Notes: a model not told the origin generated them from the sequence alone. A stretch of DNA of 64,000 bases from JBBQWR01 sp038210495 (GCA_038210495.1 JBBQWR010000014.1:1-64000); one strand, 5' to 3'. Positions 1 through 8,387 are shown, numbered from the stretch's first letter. A program made the numbers and translations.

Positions 1-277
1 TTGCGTCTGCGCCCCGCCCCACGTCGGGCTGATCGTGTGCTTCCGCGAAGCGGTGTTGCAAACGGCTGTGGTAGCCTCAGAGCGAACGCCCAGCCGGCCC
101 TGTGATCGAGGGTCCAGCCGCACTCGCGCGCAAGCCGGCCGCGTCATATTCGGTCTACCACCCGCGGCGAACGAGCTAACAAGACTCACTTCGCGCCGCA
201 ACCTGTCAACAAGAACGCCGGCTTTCCTAAGCCAGCCCGACAAAACAAAGCCTTTCGGCCCGCGTCTCGCACGCCCC

Positions 278-315
278 CGGCCCCGCTGCGCACACCCAGC
301 GGGGCCGATTTTTTG
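278..315 (+). terminator. rho-independent terminator
   Basis: A perfect 11-bp GC-rich stem (278-288 with 297-307, 8-nt loop) is followed at once by a run of six T. It reads rightward and probably ends a transcript that starts left of the window. Confidence 0.75.
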
Positions 316-335
316 CGCCAGCGCACATAGTAACT

Positions 336-393
336 GAATTCGTGAGAATTCCGAGTTTTCAGTGGCCTCGCGGCTCCGAATTCTCACGAATTC
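336..393. repeat. palindromic repeat with GAATTCGTGAGAATTC arms
   Basis: Two 20-nt arms (336-355 and 374-393) are inverted copies with one mismatch around an 18-nt centre. It lies between a terminator and the end of the nucleotide-sugar dehydratase gene, in no reading frame. It looks like a short interspersed palindrome rather than a terminator, since no T-run follows. Confidence 0.7.
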
Positions 394-403
394 GGCTACG
401 GGT

Positions 404-470
404 CGTCGTAGCGCAGGCCTCCAGCCTGTGTCATCCCGCATGCACAGGCGGGAAGCCTTTGCTACGACCT
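404..470. repeat. palindromic repeat (CAGGC...GCCTG type)
   Basis: Imperfect inverted arms at about 404-430 and 442-470 share GTCGTAGC at the outer ends and a CAGGC/GCCTG core. The repeat ends directly at the stop codon of the leftward dehydratase gene, so it would fold in that gene's 3' untranslated RNA. Confidence 0.6.
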
Positions 471-471
471 G

Positions 472-1458
472 CTAATCCAACCAGCGCTTGTTGGTGAACG
501 TCCACCAGACTGAGCGGCGGAGCGATTCGTCGAAGCTCACTTTGTACTCGAACCCGAGGGCTTTGAGCTTGACGTCTTTTAAGGCATATCGCAGGTCGTG
601 GCCTGGGCGGCTGGAGTGAAAATCGATCAGTTCGTAGTCCAGCGGCTTGCCCAGTACTTCCGCGATGAGCTGCGCCATTTCGAGATTATTGAGCTCTTGA
701 TGGCCGACGATGTTGTACTTCTCGCGCTTCGCGCCGTGGTTGGCCAGATACAGGACGGCGTCGGAAACATTGCGGGCATGGATGTAGTGCCGGCTGCCCG
801 GCTCGTTGGATTTGTTGCAGTGAATCAGGATCTTCTCACCGCGCAAGATCCGCTTAATGCACATCGGGACGAATTTTTCGGGATGCTGCCGTTCGCCGAA
901 GACATTCATCGAATGGGTCGTCACGACCGGCAGGCCGTAGGTGTTCGCGAAGGCGAGTCCCAGTTCTTCGGCGCCGGCTTTCGTGGCCGAATACGGATTC
1001 GTCGAGTCGTACCGATCCCATTCGCCGTAGAATGTGCCCTGCGGGGCCGGGCCAAAGACCTCGTCGGTCGAGAAGTTGATCAGCATCCGCAGCGAATCCA
1101 ACTGCCGGGCATAGTCCAGCAGATGGGCGGTCCCCACGACGTTGTCGTACACGAACATCAACGGCTCGGAAATGCTGCGGTCGACGTGCGAGCTGGCCGC
1201 GAGATGAAAGATGTATTCCACCGGCCCGATCGTGGTAGCGATCTGGCTATTGATCGCTGCCTTAAGGTCGTGCCACACGAAGTGAAATCGCTTTCTGAAG
1301 TCGGGCGTGCCGTCGAGGATCTCCGTCAGCCGGTTAAGATTGCCGGAGGTGTCCAGGCGATCGAGGCAGACAATACTCCAATCGGTGTTTTTGAGCAGAT
1401 GCTCGATGAGGTGGTGGCCGATGAAACCGGCTCCACCGGTGACAAGCGCGCTAGTCAT
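472..1458 (-). CDS. NAD-dependent nucleotide-sugar epimerase/dehydratase (RmlB-like)
   Basis: This 328-residue protein is an extended short-chain dehydrogenase of the nucleotide-sugar 4,6-dehydratase/epimerase group. The N-terminal Rossmann motif GGAGFIGHH (residues 8-16) binds NAD, and the catalytic Tyr-Lys pair sits in NPYSATKAGAEEL. The STDEVFGP segment (Ser-Thr-Asp before the Tyr) matches 4,6-dehydratases better than simple 4-epimerases. The length is normal for the family. Its start overlaps the stop of the upstream acetyltransferase by 4 bp (ATGA type), which indicates translational coupling. With the aminotransferase and acetyltransferase upstream it could make an N-acylated amino-dideoxy sugar nucleotide; the exact sugar cannot be read from the sequence. 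Confidence 0.85.
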   Translation of the reverse strand: MTSALVTGGAGFIGHHLIEHLLKNTDWSIVCLDRLDTSGNLNRLTEILDGTPDFRKRFHFVWHDLKAAINSQIATTIGPVEYIFHLAASSHVDRSISEPLMFVYDNVVGTAHLLDYARQLDSLRMLINFSTDEVFGPAPQGTFYGEWDRYDSTNPYSATKAGAEELGLAFANTYGLPVVTTHSMNVFGERQHPEKFVPMCIKRILRGEKILIHCNKSNEPGSRHYIHARNVSDAVLYLANHGAKREKYNIVGHQELNNLEMAQLIAEVLGKPLDYELIDFHSSRPGHDLRYALKDVKLKALGFEYKVSFDESLRRSVWWTFTNKRWLD

Positions 1459-1988
1459 TGGTCGTATTCACTCCGCAAAAGCGACATCAAAATCGAGTCT
1501 TCATAAGTTCCGTTGCGAAAAATCCGTTCCCGCAATCGGCCGTCTTCTTGAAATCCCAATCGACGATAGACGTGAATCGCCCGCTCGTTAGACTGAAGCA
1601 CTTCTAAATACACCATGTGCATGTTGAGTTGATGGAACAAATAATCCAACAGCCAGGCGTAAACCTTTTTGGAATAACCTTGACTGCGCACTTGCGCCGT
1701 CAGATCGAGTCCCACCGCGCAGTTTCGATTCAGCGCGTCGATGCGGTCGATCCGCGCCAGGCCGATAAAATCACTGAGCTCGGGCGGCATCGCGGGGGCG
1801 TTTTCCCACAGAAAAACCGAATATCGCTTTGAACTAACCGGCAGGTTCCGCAGCCACGATTCCGTCTGGGCCGCGTTGTATTGGTTCGCGTCATGCAGCC
1901 GTAACAGCGTCGACGGATCGTTTCTCAACGCCACGATACTGGGCACATCGGTTAGTTCGCTCGGCTTGACCCAAATCTCCGTGGGCAT
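1455..1988 (-). CDS. GNAT-family N-acetyltransferase (sugar-modifying, predicted)
   Basis: The 177-residue product has the GNAT fold: an acyl-CoA loop around QVRSQGYSKKVYAWLLDYLF and the C-terminal RAIHVYRRLGFQEDGRLRER signature. It resembles RimJ/PseH-type transferases. I chose the ATG at 1988, five bases after the stop of the aminotransferase, rather than an upstream frame start that would overlap that gene by about 60 bp. Position between a sugar aminotransferase and a nucleotide-sugar dehydratase suggests it acylates the amino group that the aminotransferase introduces. That substrate is inferred; ribosomal-protein or amino-acid acetylation is possible for the fold in general. Confidence 0.8.
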   Translation of the reverse strand: MPTEIWVKPSELTDVPSIVALRNDPSTLLRLHDANQYNAAQTESWLRNLPVSSKRYSVFLWENAPAMPPELSDFIGLARIDRIDALNRNCAVGLDLTAQVRSQGYSKKVYAWLLDYLFHQLNMHMVYLEVLQSNERAIHVYRRLGFQEDGRLRERIFRNGTYEDSILMSLLRSEYDQ

Positions 1989-1993
1989 TTCGT

Positions 1994-3118
1994 TTACCAG
2001 CCCTTCTCGATCGTATCGATCACGTGCCGCCGATCGTTTTCGCTGAGCCACCACCCGACCGGGATGCAGATCATATCGTCGGCGATGATGTCCATCTGCG
2101 GCAGCGGCGCCTTGAATTCGGCAAGACTACTGTAGTGGTCGTTGCGAGTGTGCACCTGATTGACTTGAATCCCAGCGCTATCCATCAAACGCACGAACGC
2201 CGGCCGGTTGGCGACCCGAATCGTAAACAGCCAGTAGGAAGAATCGAAGCCCGATTGGCGCTCGAGCAATGTCACGCCCGGCACGTCCTTTAGCTCTTCA
2301 TAGTAAACGCGGGCATTTTCTTTGTGCCTATTCACGAGTCCGCGAATATGTGGATAGTTGGCCAGGCCGATGCTCGCCGCGACATCGTTCATGTGAAACT
2401 TAAAACCCCATTCGGCGATATCCTGACTACTGCGAAAGTCGAGTTTATTGTCGCGATCGAGACCGAACCAACGCGACAGGCGGGCTTGGCGATTGAACTG
2501 GTCGGTCGGCGAAATCAACAGACCGCCGTCGGACGTAGTCAACGACTTAATGGCCTGAAAGCTAAAACAACTGATGTTGTCTTGCACAGCGCCCACCGGC
2601 CGGCCTTGGTAGCTCGATTCCCAAGCATGGGCGCAATCCTCGATGACGATCAAATCCTGGTGAAAGCACCGCCGGTAGTCGGCGGTTAGCTGGGCCAATC
2701 GCTGATAGTCGATTGGATAACCGCCCCAGTGGACAAACAGCAAGATTCGCGTTTCAGCCGTAAGCTTTCTTTCGACGTCGGCTAAGTCGATATTCAAGTT
2801 GCCCGGATCGACGTCGGCCCAGCGAATCGCCAAACGGTTGGCCACGACGGGAAAATTCGTGGCGGCACACGTCAACGGAGACGAGATTACCTCGGCCCCA
2901 TCGGGCAATCCGAAGTCGCGCTTCGCCAGAAAGAGCGCCAAATGCATCGCGGACGTGCAGCTATTGAGGGTGCAAACGCGCGATGTGCCAAAATGCTCGC
3001 GCAGCGTTTGCTCAAACGCATCGACCTTCGGTCCCTGCGCGATGTAGCCGGACAGCAGCGTCTGGCCGACCAATTCCACCGCCTCGGGGGCGACAAAAAC
3101 TTTGAACAGCGGAAGCAT
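1994..3118 (-). CDS. DegT/DnrJ/EryC1/StrS aminotransferase
   Basis: At 374 residues this is a full-length PLP-dependent nucleotide-sugar aminotransferase. Landmarks are LLSGYIAQGPKVDAFE near residues 22-37, the VIEDCAHAW cofactor motif, and FSFQAIKSLTTSDGG near residue 190, where the Lys forms the Schiff base. Such enzymes put an amino group on a 4-keto (or 3-keto) sugar nucleotide made by a dehydratase, and one is encoded two genes downstream. It is the first gene of the tight three-gene run. Upstream (3119-3253) is a short repeat-rich gap, so the promoter could lie there or further upstream. Confidence 0.9.
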   Translation of the reverse strand: MLPLFKVFVAPEAVELVGQTLLSGYIAQGPKVDAFEQTLREHFGTSRVCTLNSCTSAMHLALFLAKRDFGLPDGAEVISSPLTCAATNFPVVANRLAIRWADVDPGNLNIDLADVERKLTAETRILLFVHWGGYPIDYQRLAQLTADYRRCFHQDLIVIEDCAHAWESSYQGRPVGAVQDNISCFSFQAIKSLTTSDGGLLISPTDQFNRQARLSRWFGLDRDNKLDFRSSQDIAEWGFKFHMNDVAASIGLANYPHIRGLVNRHKENARVYYEELKDVPGVTLLERQSGFDSSYWLFTIRVANRPAFVRLMDSAGIQVNQVHTRNDHYSSLAEFKAPLPQMDIIADDMICIPVGWWLSENDRRHVIDTIEKGW

Positions 3119-3130
3119 TGGGGTGAAGAA

Positions 3131-3166
3131 TCACGAATGTCGAATGACGAATGTCTAATCAATGAC
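3131..3166. repeat. short direct repeats of CGAATG
   Basis: Three close copies of CGAATG-type words plus degenerate AATCAATGAC copies lie within 36 bases just upstream of the aminotransferase start. It is AT-rich compared with the surroundings and not coding. It may be a small interspersed element; no function is visible. Confidence 0.45.
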
Positions 3167-3253
3167 TAAGCACTTATAACGAATGACGGACTCCGGTGGC
3201 GTTGCATCGTTATATTTTAACCGCATTCCGCAGCTGGTTGCGGCGTTTCGCTT

Positions 3254-4102
3254 TTATGCCGCGCTCGATTTTGCCTCGGCTTCATCAGCCAAGCCCCAAT
3301 CTTTGCGGGCGATCGCCACGATTCTGCGGACGGTTTGGAGGTCTTCCTTGGCGGCCAGTTTCGTCGCATATTTTCCGATCGTCTGCAAGTTGATGTGCAA
3401 TTTCATGTGCAGATGAACGCCAAATAGCTTTTCATTCCAAAAATATGCGTCCGTCGCGGCTTTGACGAACCGGTATTCGCAGAGGTCGCTCAATTGCCGG
3501 CGCGTGTGACGAAAAGTCGTCTTGCCGCTGGGATGCGACGGCAGCACGACGTCGTGGGCCGAGGCGCCGAAGCGAGTGATAATGTCGTACCCCGTGTCGG
3601 CCATAATGTCGGTTCTTGCGGAATCCGGCTGAAAGTCGAATTTCGAAATGTCGACTTTATGGGTGTCGACAAACATGCAAAAGGCGCAAGGAAAATCTTG
3701 CCGCCGCGGCTTGTTCGGATCGATGGCGTAGGGCGCCCCGAAGAACGCCAGATCCTTGCTCGCCATGAAATCGGTCACTTGCCCGAGCGGCGGAATCACG
3801 AAGAAGTCGGGGTCCAGGAACAGCGCATAGCGAGTTTTGATTTGCGACAACGTGGCATTAAGCCCCAGGGCGTGATGGTAACTGGCGATCTTGATGTTCG
3901 GATTACCGGCCGGAATTGACGTCGGCGGCGTGGCGCCGGGTAGCGCCACGAATTGGGGCAACGACTCCGGCGGCCCATTCTGAGCCACGACCCACGTTAG
4001 CGGCCCATTCAGTTGAGTCGTAAGCTCGTAGTTAGTCGCAAGGTGGAGTCCACTATGAAACGAGACGCTGCACAGAGTGATGTCGGGCGTGACTTGCTGC
4101 AT
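3254..4102 (-). CDS. glycosyltransferase, GT-A fold (GT2-like)
   Basis: The 282-residue product begins with a nucleotide-binding strand (ITLCSVSFHSG), has the helix NATLSQIKTRYALFLDPDFFV with a DPD metal-binding (DxD-type) motif near residue 97, and no membrane segment. It looks like a soluble family-2-type glycosyltransferase acting on a surface sugar. It lies 135 bp upstream of the aminotransferase gene on the same strand and back to back with fliW. Together with the sugar-nucleotide genes this suggests use of that sugar on a surface structure, perhaps flagellin. Acceptor and donor are unknown. Confidence 0.7.
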   Translation of the reverse strand: MQQVTPDITLCSVSFHSGLHLATNYELTTQLNGPLTWVVAQNGPPESLPQFVALPGATPPTSIPAGNPNIKIASYHHALGLNATLSQIKTRYALFLDPDFFVIPPLGQVTDFMASKDLAFFGAPYAIDPNKPRRQDFPCAFCMFVDTHKVDISKFDFQPDSARTDIMADTGYDIITRFGASAHDVVLPSHPSGKTTFRHTRRQLSDLCEYRFVKAATDAYFWNEKLFGVHLHMKLHINLQTIGKYATKLAAKEDLQTVRRIVAIARKDWGLADEAEAKSSAA

Positions 4103-4443
4103 GAGTAGCGACCGCCGTTAATTTGAACTGGGAATGAGGCGGGATATTGACGGAATTTGGCGATTGCAACAAGTTCAGTCGACAAGCGGACGCCGGAACC
4201 ATTTTCACTTTCCGCTCGCGGCCGACTACTCGTGCCGTATATGCCAATTGAACGGGCTGTGCCTATCCACCCCCCCCAGTCAAATCAGATTACCGAGACA
4301 TTTTCTTTTCCAGACTACTCTTTTTGCCGATGTAGCCTGTAGCACGCTGGCGCCGGCGGCAGGTCGGGCCTGAATCGCATGCGTCGAATGAAGTCGATCG
4401 ATAGCGTCACGGATGGCGGAAAGCTCGCAAGGAGGCGGCCGAT
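4103..4443. other. divergent intergenic region, glycan genes / fliW
   Basis: This 341-bp gap separates the leftward glycan gene from rightward fliW, so it should hold promoters for both. I see no convincing sigma-70 or sigma-28 pair. A GCCGATGT word at 4326-4333 resembles a sigma-28 -10 box but has no matching -35 element. The only firm signal is the fliW ribosome binding site AAGGAGG at 4429-4435. Confidence 0.5.
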
Positions 4444-4881
4444 ATGCAGATTAATACAACGCGGTTTGGGCGGATCGAGGTGGCCAGTGCGGATCAATTG
4501 TCGTTTCCCGCGGGAATATTGGGATTCGACGACTGCCGCGATTGGGTCCTGCTTGCAGACGCAGAGAACGATGCGCTCGGCTGGCTGCAATGCCTGGCGC
4601 GACGAGAAATTGCGTTGGCGGTAGTTAGCCCGCGACGATTTGTGCCCGATTATCAATTGCGGGTGGCGCGACGGGAAATGGCGCCGCTGGAAATGGCGGA
4701 TCCTCGGTTGGCGCAGGTGTTGGTGATCGCCAGCAAAAGCGAGCGGGGAATGACGTTGAATTTGAAGGCCCCGATCGTCGTCAATATCGAGCGGCAGATA
4801 GCACGACAAGTCGTTTCGAACAACGATTACCCGATTCGGCACGAGCTGACGCCGAGTCGCCGGATGCTGAAGTCGGCTTAA
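4444..4881 (+). CDS. fliW: flagellar assembly factor FliW
   Basis: The 145-residue protein matches FliW along its length: RFGRIEVASADQLSFPAGI at the N-terminus, GLQ/GWLQCL in the middle, and LNLKAPIVVNIERQIARQV at the C-terminus. In the family, FliW binds flagellin and, when free, binds CsrA allosterically and stops it repressing flagellin translation. An ideal AAGGAGG lies 8 bases before the ATG. csrA follows after 153 bp and flagellin after that, the classical fliW-csrA-flagellin order, so the whole feedback circuit is encoded together. Confidence 0.95.
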   Translation: MQINTTRFGRIEVASADQLSFPAGILGFDDCRDWVLLADAENDALGWLQCLARREIALAVVSPRRFVPDYQLRVARREMAPLEMADPRLAQVLVIASKSERGMTLNLKAPIVVNIERQIARQVVSNNDYPIRHELTPSRRMLKSA

Positions 4882-5034
4882 CCGAACCTTATAAGCGAAT
4901 TATTGTCCCGACGAAGGTTTGACGCGGCTACCTCGGTCGCTCGCCCGACGTCTATTTAACGTTGAACTGCACCGTCGCCGGTCAACTCATTCGCCGAGTA
5001 CGCCTCGGCCCAAAATGGAAGGAAGGAGCCACCG

Positions 5035-5286
5035 ATGCTTGTTTTGTCGAGACAGCGCGACGAGAGCATCGTGATCGGTGACAACATCGTGATCACGATC
5101 GTGGATATTCGTGGCGACAAGGTGCGATTGGGAATTAACGCGCCCGCGGAAATTCCCGTGCATCGCCAAGAGGTTTACGACGCGATCCAGCGAGAAAACC
5201 TGCGAGCGAGCCGGATTGAGCCGCGCGATGCGCAGGCCCTCGGAAAACCGGTCCCTGGGCGGCCCCAAACGGGAAGCGGCGCTTAA
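5035..5286 (+). CDS. csrA: carbon storage regulator CsrA (translational regulator)
   Basis: The 83-residue protein starts MLVLSRQRDESIVIGD and contains the conserved KVRLGINAPAEIPVHRQEVY strand and helix, including the RNA-contacting Arg after V-H. It is a homodimeric RNA-binding protein that blocks translation at GGA-containing leaders. The tail after residue 62 is rich in Arg, Pro and Gly and longer than in the 61-residue E. coli protein, as in FliW-controlled CsrAs. A strong purine-rich site (GGAAGGAAGGAG, 5017-5028) precedes the ATG. The adjacent flagellin with a 476-bp leader is the likely main target. A second CsrA domain, fused to a receiver, is encoded at 53249. Confidence 0.95.
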   Translation: MLVLSRQRDESIVIGDNIVITIVDIRGDKVRLGINAPAEIPVHRQEVYDAIQRENLRASRIEPRDAQALGKPVPGRPQTGSGA

Positions 5287-5762
5287 CCAATCCTCCGCTA
5301 ACTACAGGCGGGCTTAAATCGGATGGCAACTTATTACGATCCTGACGCCAAAGCCATAAAACGGACACCAAATACAGATTGTTAACGACGTTTAATTCGA
5401 CTTTGCGAATAACGACTGCCGAATAATTTCTGGAGCAAGCAAGGAATTATGGGAAAGCCCCAAATTACCTAAAGCATCCAGATTGGGCAGTCGATAGACC
5501 TTGAAGATGATTCGCGTCGCGGGTTTGCCTTGCGGCATCGAATAGACACTGGGCAGGGACGAACGAAGCATTTTTTCCGAAACGAAAGCAGCCCTAGGCT
5601 GCGAAGGCGTTTCGTGGGCGATTGTGGAAGTCACTATCGGATGCGGCGCGGACGAGTTGGCCAGGGTGGCCGGCCGCTTGCGAACCGCCGGTTCCAGGTT
5701 GAGCGCTAGCCGCGCTCCGATGGACACGCACAGGCCCCTAACTAATTCATGGTGTTTAGACA
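5287..5762 (+). other. long leader region upstream of flagellin
   Basis: This 476-bp non-coding stretch separates csrA from flagellin. It contains a sigma-28-like promoter candidate and, close to the start codon, a small stem (5701-5706 with 5712-5717) followed by a GATGGACACG word. The flagellin ATG has no good Shine-Dalgarno sequence. A long leader with GGA words is what is expected of a CsrA target, but I cannot show CsrA binding. A leftward frame at 5392-5763 starts with TTG, has no ribosome site and resembles nothing, so I did not call it. Confidence 0.5.
5470..5497 (+). promoter_or_regulatory. candidate sigma-28 flagellar promoter
   Basis: TAAAGCAT (5470-5477) and GTCGATAG (5490-5497) resemble the flagellar consensus TAAAGTTT / GCCGATAA, with six of eight matches in each box. 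The spacing is 12 rather than 11. It would give a flagellin leader of about 260 nt. Weak evidence, based only on motif likeness and position. Confidence 0.35.
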
Positions 5763-8117
5763 ATGACCCGTATCAATACAAACGTCAGTTCGTTGGTTGC
5801 CCAAACGTCGTTGGCGCGATCGCACACACAGTTGCAACAGGCTCTTACCCGGCTGAGCACCGGTTTGCGAATCAACACGGGCGCCGACGACCCGGCCGGT
5901 TTGATCGCCAGCCAAGTGCTGCAAAGCAATATTAACGCCACCAATCAGGCGATCACCAACAGCCAGCAGGCCAATGAGCTAATCGGCACGGCCGATAGCG
6001 CGCTGGGCCAGGTCAGCTCGCTGCTCAATAGTATCCGCGGATTGGTCAGCGACGCAGCCAACACAGGCGCCTTGAGCACGGATCAGATTGCCGCGAATCA
6101 GCTGCAAGTCGATGCCTCGCTCGCCGCCATCGACCGCATTTCGCAATCCACGTCGTTCCAAGGCCGTCGTTTGCTCGACGGGAGCCTCGACTTCGTCACC
6201 AGCTCGGCCGGCACCGCCGACCTGCACTCCGCCGGCACGGTCGGAACGCAACTCGACGCAAAGGCGACAGGCAATATCGGTTCTGCCGCTGCGACGGCCG
6301 GCACCGCTACGCTTACGGGCTCAGGCGGGGGCTCGGTGACTTTCACCACGACGGCGGCCGGCACAGCCGCGAACGGCATCCAAGTCGACTACGCAGCCGG
6401 CAACTCGGGCTCGACGGCTACGGCCACGTACAATTCCACGACTAAAATTCTGACCGTTACTGGCAACTCGGCTACGACCGCTGCAAGCGTGATTGCCGCG
6501 GTGGCAGCGAACGCCAGCGCCACCGCCGCCCTGACCGCGACCGTCAACAATGCCGGTACCATTGGTACCGCAACAAGCGCAACGACCGCCGGCGGCGTGG
6601 CGGCCAATCAGATTACCCTGTCCGCGACGGCGGCAGGGACAGGCTATAACAATGCGACCGTCACCATTGTGAACGACGCGAGCACCGGCGCGGAAACAGC
6701 CGCCTACACCGCGAACTCGAACACGTTGACGGTCCATTCGAATGCTGCGTCCACCACTGCACAAATCGTCAATGCCATTAATACGAACGGAACATTCAGC
6801 GCCTCGACGGCCACAAACGGGCTCGGCACACTCGCCGCGGGCACGACTAACAATGTGACTTCTGGCGGTCTCTATAACAACGAGATCAACCTCAACGCCA
6901 AAACTGGCGGCGTGAGCTTCAACAACGCCAGCATCGTCATCAACAACAACGCCGCGACGGGTCACGAGACGGCCTCGTATAACTCGGGAACCAACACGTT
7001 AACCGTCAATGCGAACGTCAATTCGAACACCAGCCAGTTGGTCTCCGCGATCAACACCGAAGGCACGTTCTCGGCCTCGACCCTGGGCGGTGGATTGGGC
7101 GTTTACTCAGCCGGTACGTTAACCAACGTGACCACCGGCGGCGCCACCGGAAGCGCTTCAATCACGAACCTGCAAATCAATCAGGCCGACTTCGGCACCG
7201 CCTCGCAGGTCGCGGTCCAAGTCAATATTGATAGCCAAGCCAAGCAAGGCGAACTCATCTACTCGGGCGGTCCGCTGGCCTCCAATACCGTGCTCCAGGT
7301 TGGTGGCGACAAGGGCTTCCAAGTGTTCAACTTCGGCGCCGGCACTACGTTGGCTCAGGCTAGGGCGGCCATTAATCAAGTCAGCGACGCCACCGGCGTG
7401 GCCGCTACGATCGTCGGCAGCCAACTGCAACTGAAATCGACCGACTTCGGCTCGACGGGATTCGTCTCGGCCAAAGCCTTAAGCGGCTCGTTCTCGACTC
7501 ACTTGGCCGATCACTCGGTCGCCAATCGCAGCACCGGCACGGATGTCGCCGTTCGAATTAACGGAGTCCAGGCAACCGGCAACGGGCTCAATGCTTCGCT
7601 CAATACGGCCACGCTGAATCTGGGTTTCGCGGTCAACGCAAACTTTGTCACGGGCGACAGTTTTAGCTTCAATATCACCGGTGGCGGCGCCAACTTCCAA
7701 TTGGGCCCCGACGTGGTGTCGAACGAACAAGCTCGCTTGGGCATCCCCAGCGTCAGTAGTGCGACGCTCGGAGGCACGTCCGGTACTTTGTATCAACTCC
7801 GCTCCGGCGGCGCCAAGAGTCTCTCGACCGACACGACCGGAGCGGCTGCTATCGTCGATCAGGCGATCACGAAAGTTGCCGGACTTCGCGGTCAACTCGG
7901 GGCGTTCCAATCGACGACCGTTCAGACGAACATTAACACGTTGACCGATACGGTCTCCAACCTGACGAGCGCTCAAAGCGCCATCCGAGACGCCGACTTC
8001 GCGATCGAAACGGCCAACCTGACGCGAGCCCAAATTCTGGTGCAATCGGGCACGTCGGTGTTGCAGCTCTCGAACCAGTCGCCGCAACAAGTGCTGTCCC
8101 TGCTGCCCCGAGGCTAA
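5763..8117 (+). CDS. fliC: flagellin, large form with repeated variable domain
   Basis: The 784-residue protein has a canonical flagellin N-terminal D0/D1 domain (MTRINTNVSSLVAQTSL, LSTGLRINTGADDPAGL, residues 1-145) and C-terminal D1/D0 domain (DADFAIETANLTRAQILVQ near residue 740, ending QVLSLLPRG). Typical flagellins have 270-550 residues. The extra length is a Gly/Ala/Thr/Asn-rich central region with about three copies of a roughly 95-residue module at residues 179-280, 281-370 and 371-462. The last two share TGxETAxY, NTLTV, AINTxGTFSAST and VTxGG. Related modules occur in the downstream FliD. The Ser/Thr-rich surface and adjacent TPR glycosyltransferases suggest heavy O-glycosylation. 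A terminator follows. Confidence 0.95.
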   Translation: MTRINTNVSSLVAQTSLARSHTQLQQALTRLSTGLRINTGADDPAGLIASQVLQSNINATNQAITNSQQANELIGTADSALGQVSSLLNSIRGLVSDAANTGALSTDQIAANQLQVDASLAAIDRISQSTSFQGRRLLDGSLDFVTSSAGTADLHSAGTVGTQLDAKATGNIGSAAATAGTATLTGSGGGSVTFTTTAAGTAANGIQVDYAAGNSGSTATATYNSTTKILTVTGNSATTAASVIAAVAANASATAALTATVNNAGTIGTATSATTAGGVAANQITLSATAAGTGYNNATVTIVNDASTGAETAAYTANSNTLTVHSNAASTTAQIVNAINTNGTFSASTATNGLGTLAAGTTNNVTSGGLYNNEINLNAKTGGVSFNNASIVINNNAATGHETASYNSGTNTLTVNANVNSNTSQLVSAINTEGTFSASTLGGGLGVYSAGTLTNVTTGGATGSASITNLQINQADFGTASQVAVQVNIDSQAKQGELIYSGGPLASNTVLQVGGDKGFQVFNFGAGTTLAQARAAINQVSDATGVAATIVGSQLQLKSTDFGSTGFVSAKALSGSFSTHLADHSVANRSTGTDVAVRINGVQATGNGLNASLNTATLNLGFAVNANFVTGDSFSFNITGGGANFQLGPDVVSNEQARLGIPSVSSATLGGTSGTLYQLRSGGAKSLSTDTTGAAAIVDQAITKVAGLRGQLGAFQSTTVQTNINTLTDTVSNLTSAQSAIRDADFAIETANLTRAQILVQSGTSVLQLSNQSPQQVLSLLPRG

Positions 8118-8160
8118 GCGAAGCCCTAACCGGGCATCGAGTAACTTGAACTGGTATTTC

Positions 8161-8202
8161 TCCGGCCCGCCTCTCGAATTGAGAGGCGGGCCGGATCGTT
8201 TT
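8161..8202 (+). terminator. rho-independent terminator after flagellin
   Basis: A perfect 15-bp GC-rich stem (8161-8175 with 8181-8195) with a 5-nt loop lies 43 bases after the flagellin stop and is followed by TCGTTTT. The T-run is short but the stem is very strong. It separates the flagellin message from the downstream glycosyltransferase genes. Confidence 0.8.
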
Positions 8203-8387
8203 GACGCGATTGATGCTAGCATCCAGACAGACCATCTCGGTGATTTTGGCAAGATTTGCCGACGAAGCAAAGCTTGTGGCGCCGACAATGAGATCGAAGC
8301 GATTTAGCGCGCACGAGGTGTTTCGATTCCCTCCGAATTGAAATAGTCCCGGCAGCGGTTGCTGGCAATTTCATCGGACGATCGCCT

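Larger units (their letters stand above)
1..471. other. left-edge region without a recognisable gene
   Basis: No reading frame here looks like a known protein. The only longer frame (35-337, rightward) runs through a clear transcription terminator and is rich in Arg, Pro and Ser, as expected of chance translation of GC-rich DNA. I looked for RNase P, SRP and 6S RNA landmarks and for tRNA T-loops and saw none. The stretch holds a terminator and two palindromic repeats, listed separately. The terminator implies that a rightward gene or RNA ends near or before the left edge. Confidence 0.6.

Noticed and set aside
35..337. Rightward 100-residue frame at the left edge
   Set aside because: Runs through a strong terminator, has no ribosome site and has Arg/Pro-rich composition typical of chance GC-rich translation.
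4326..4333. GCCGATGT as a sigma-28 -10 box upstream of fliW
   Set aside because: No -35 partner at the required distance (TTTCCAGA is present instead of TAAAGTTT).
5392..5763. Leftward 123-residue frame in the flagellin leader
   Set aside because: TTG start, no ribosome site, no recognisable domain, and it fully covers the regulatory leader of flagellin.
7479..8288. Leftward 269-residue frame opposite flagellin
   Set aside because: Antisense shadow of the conserved C-terminal flagellin domain; Arg- and Gly-rich, no motif.
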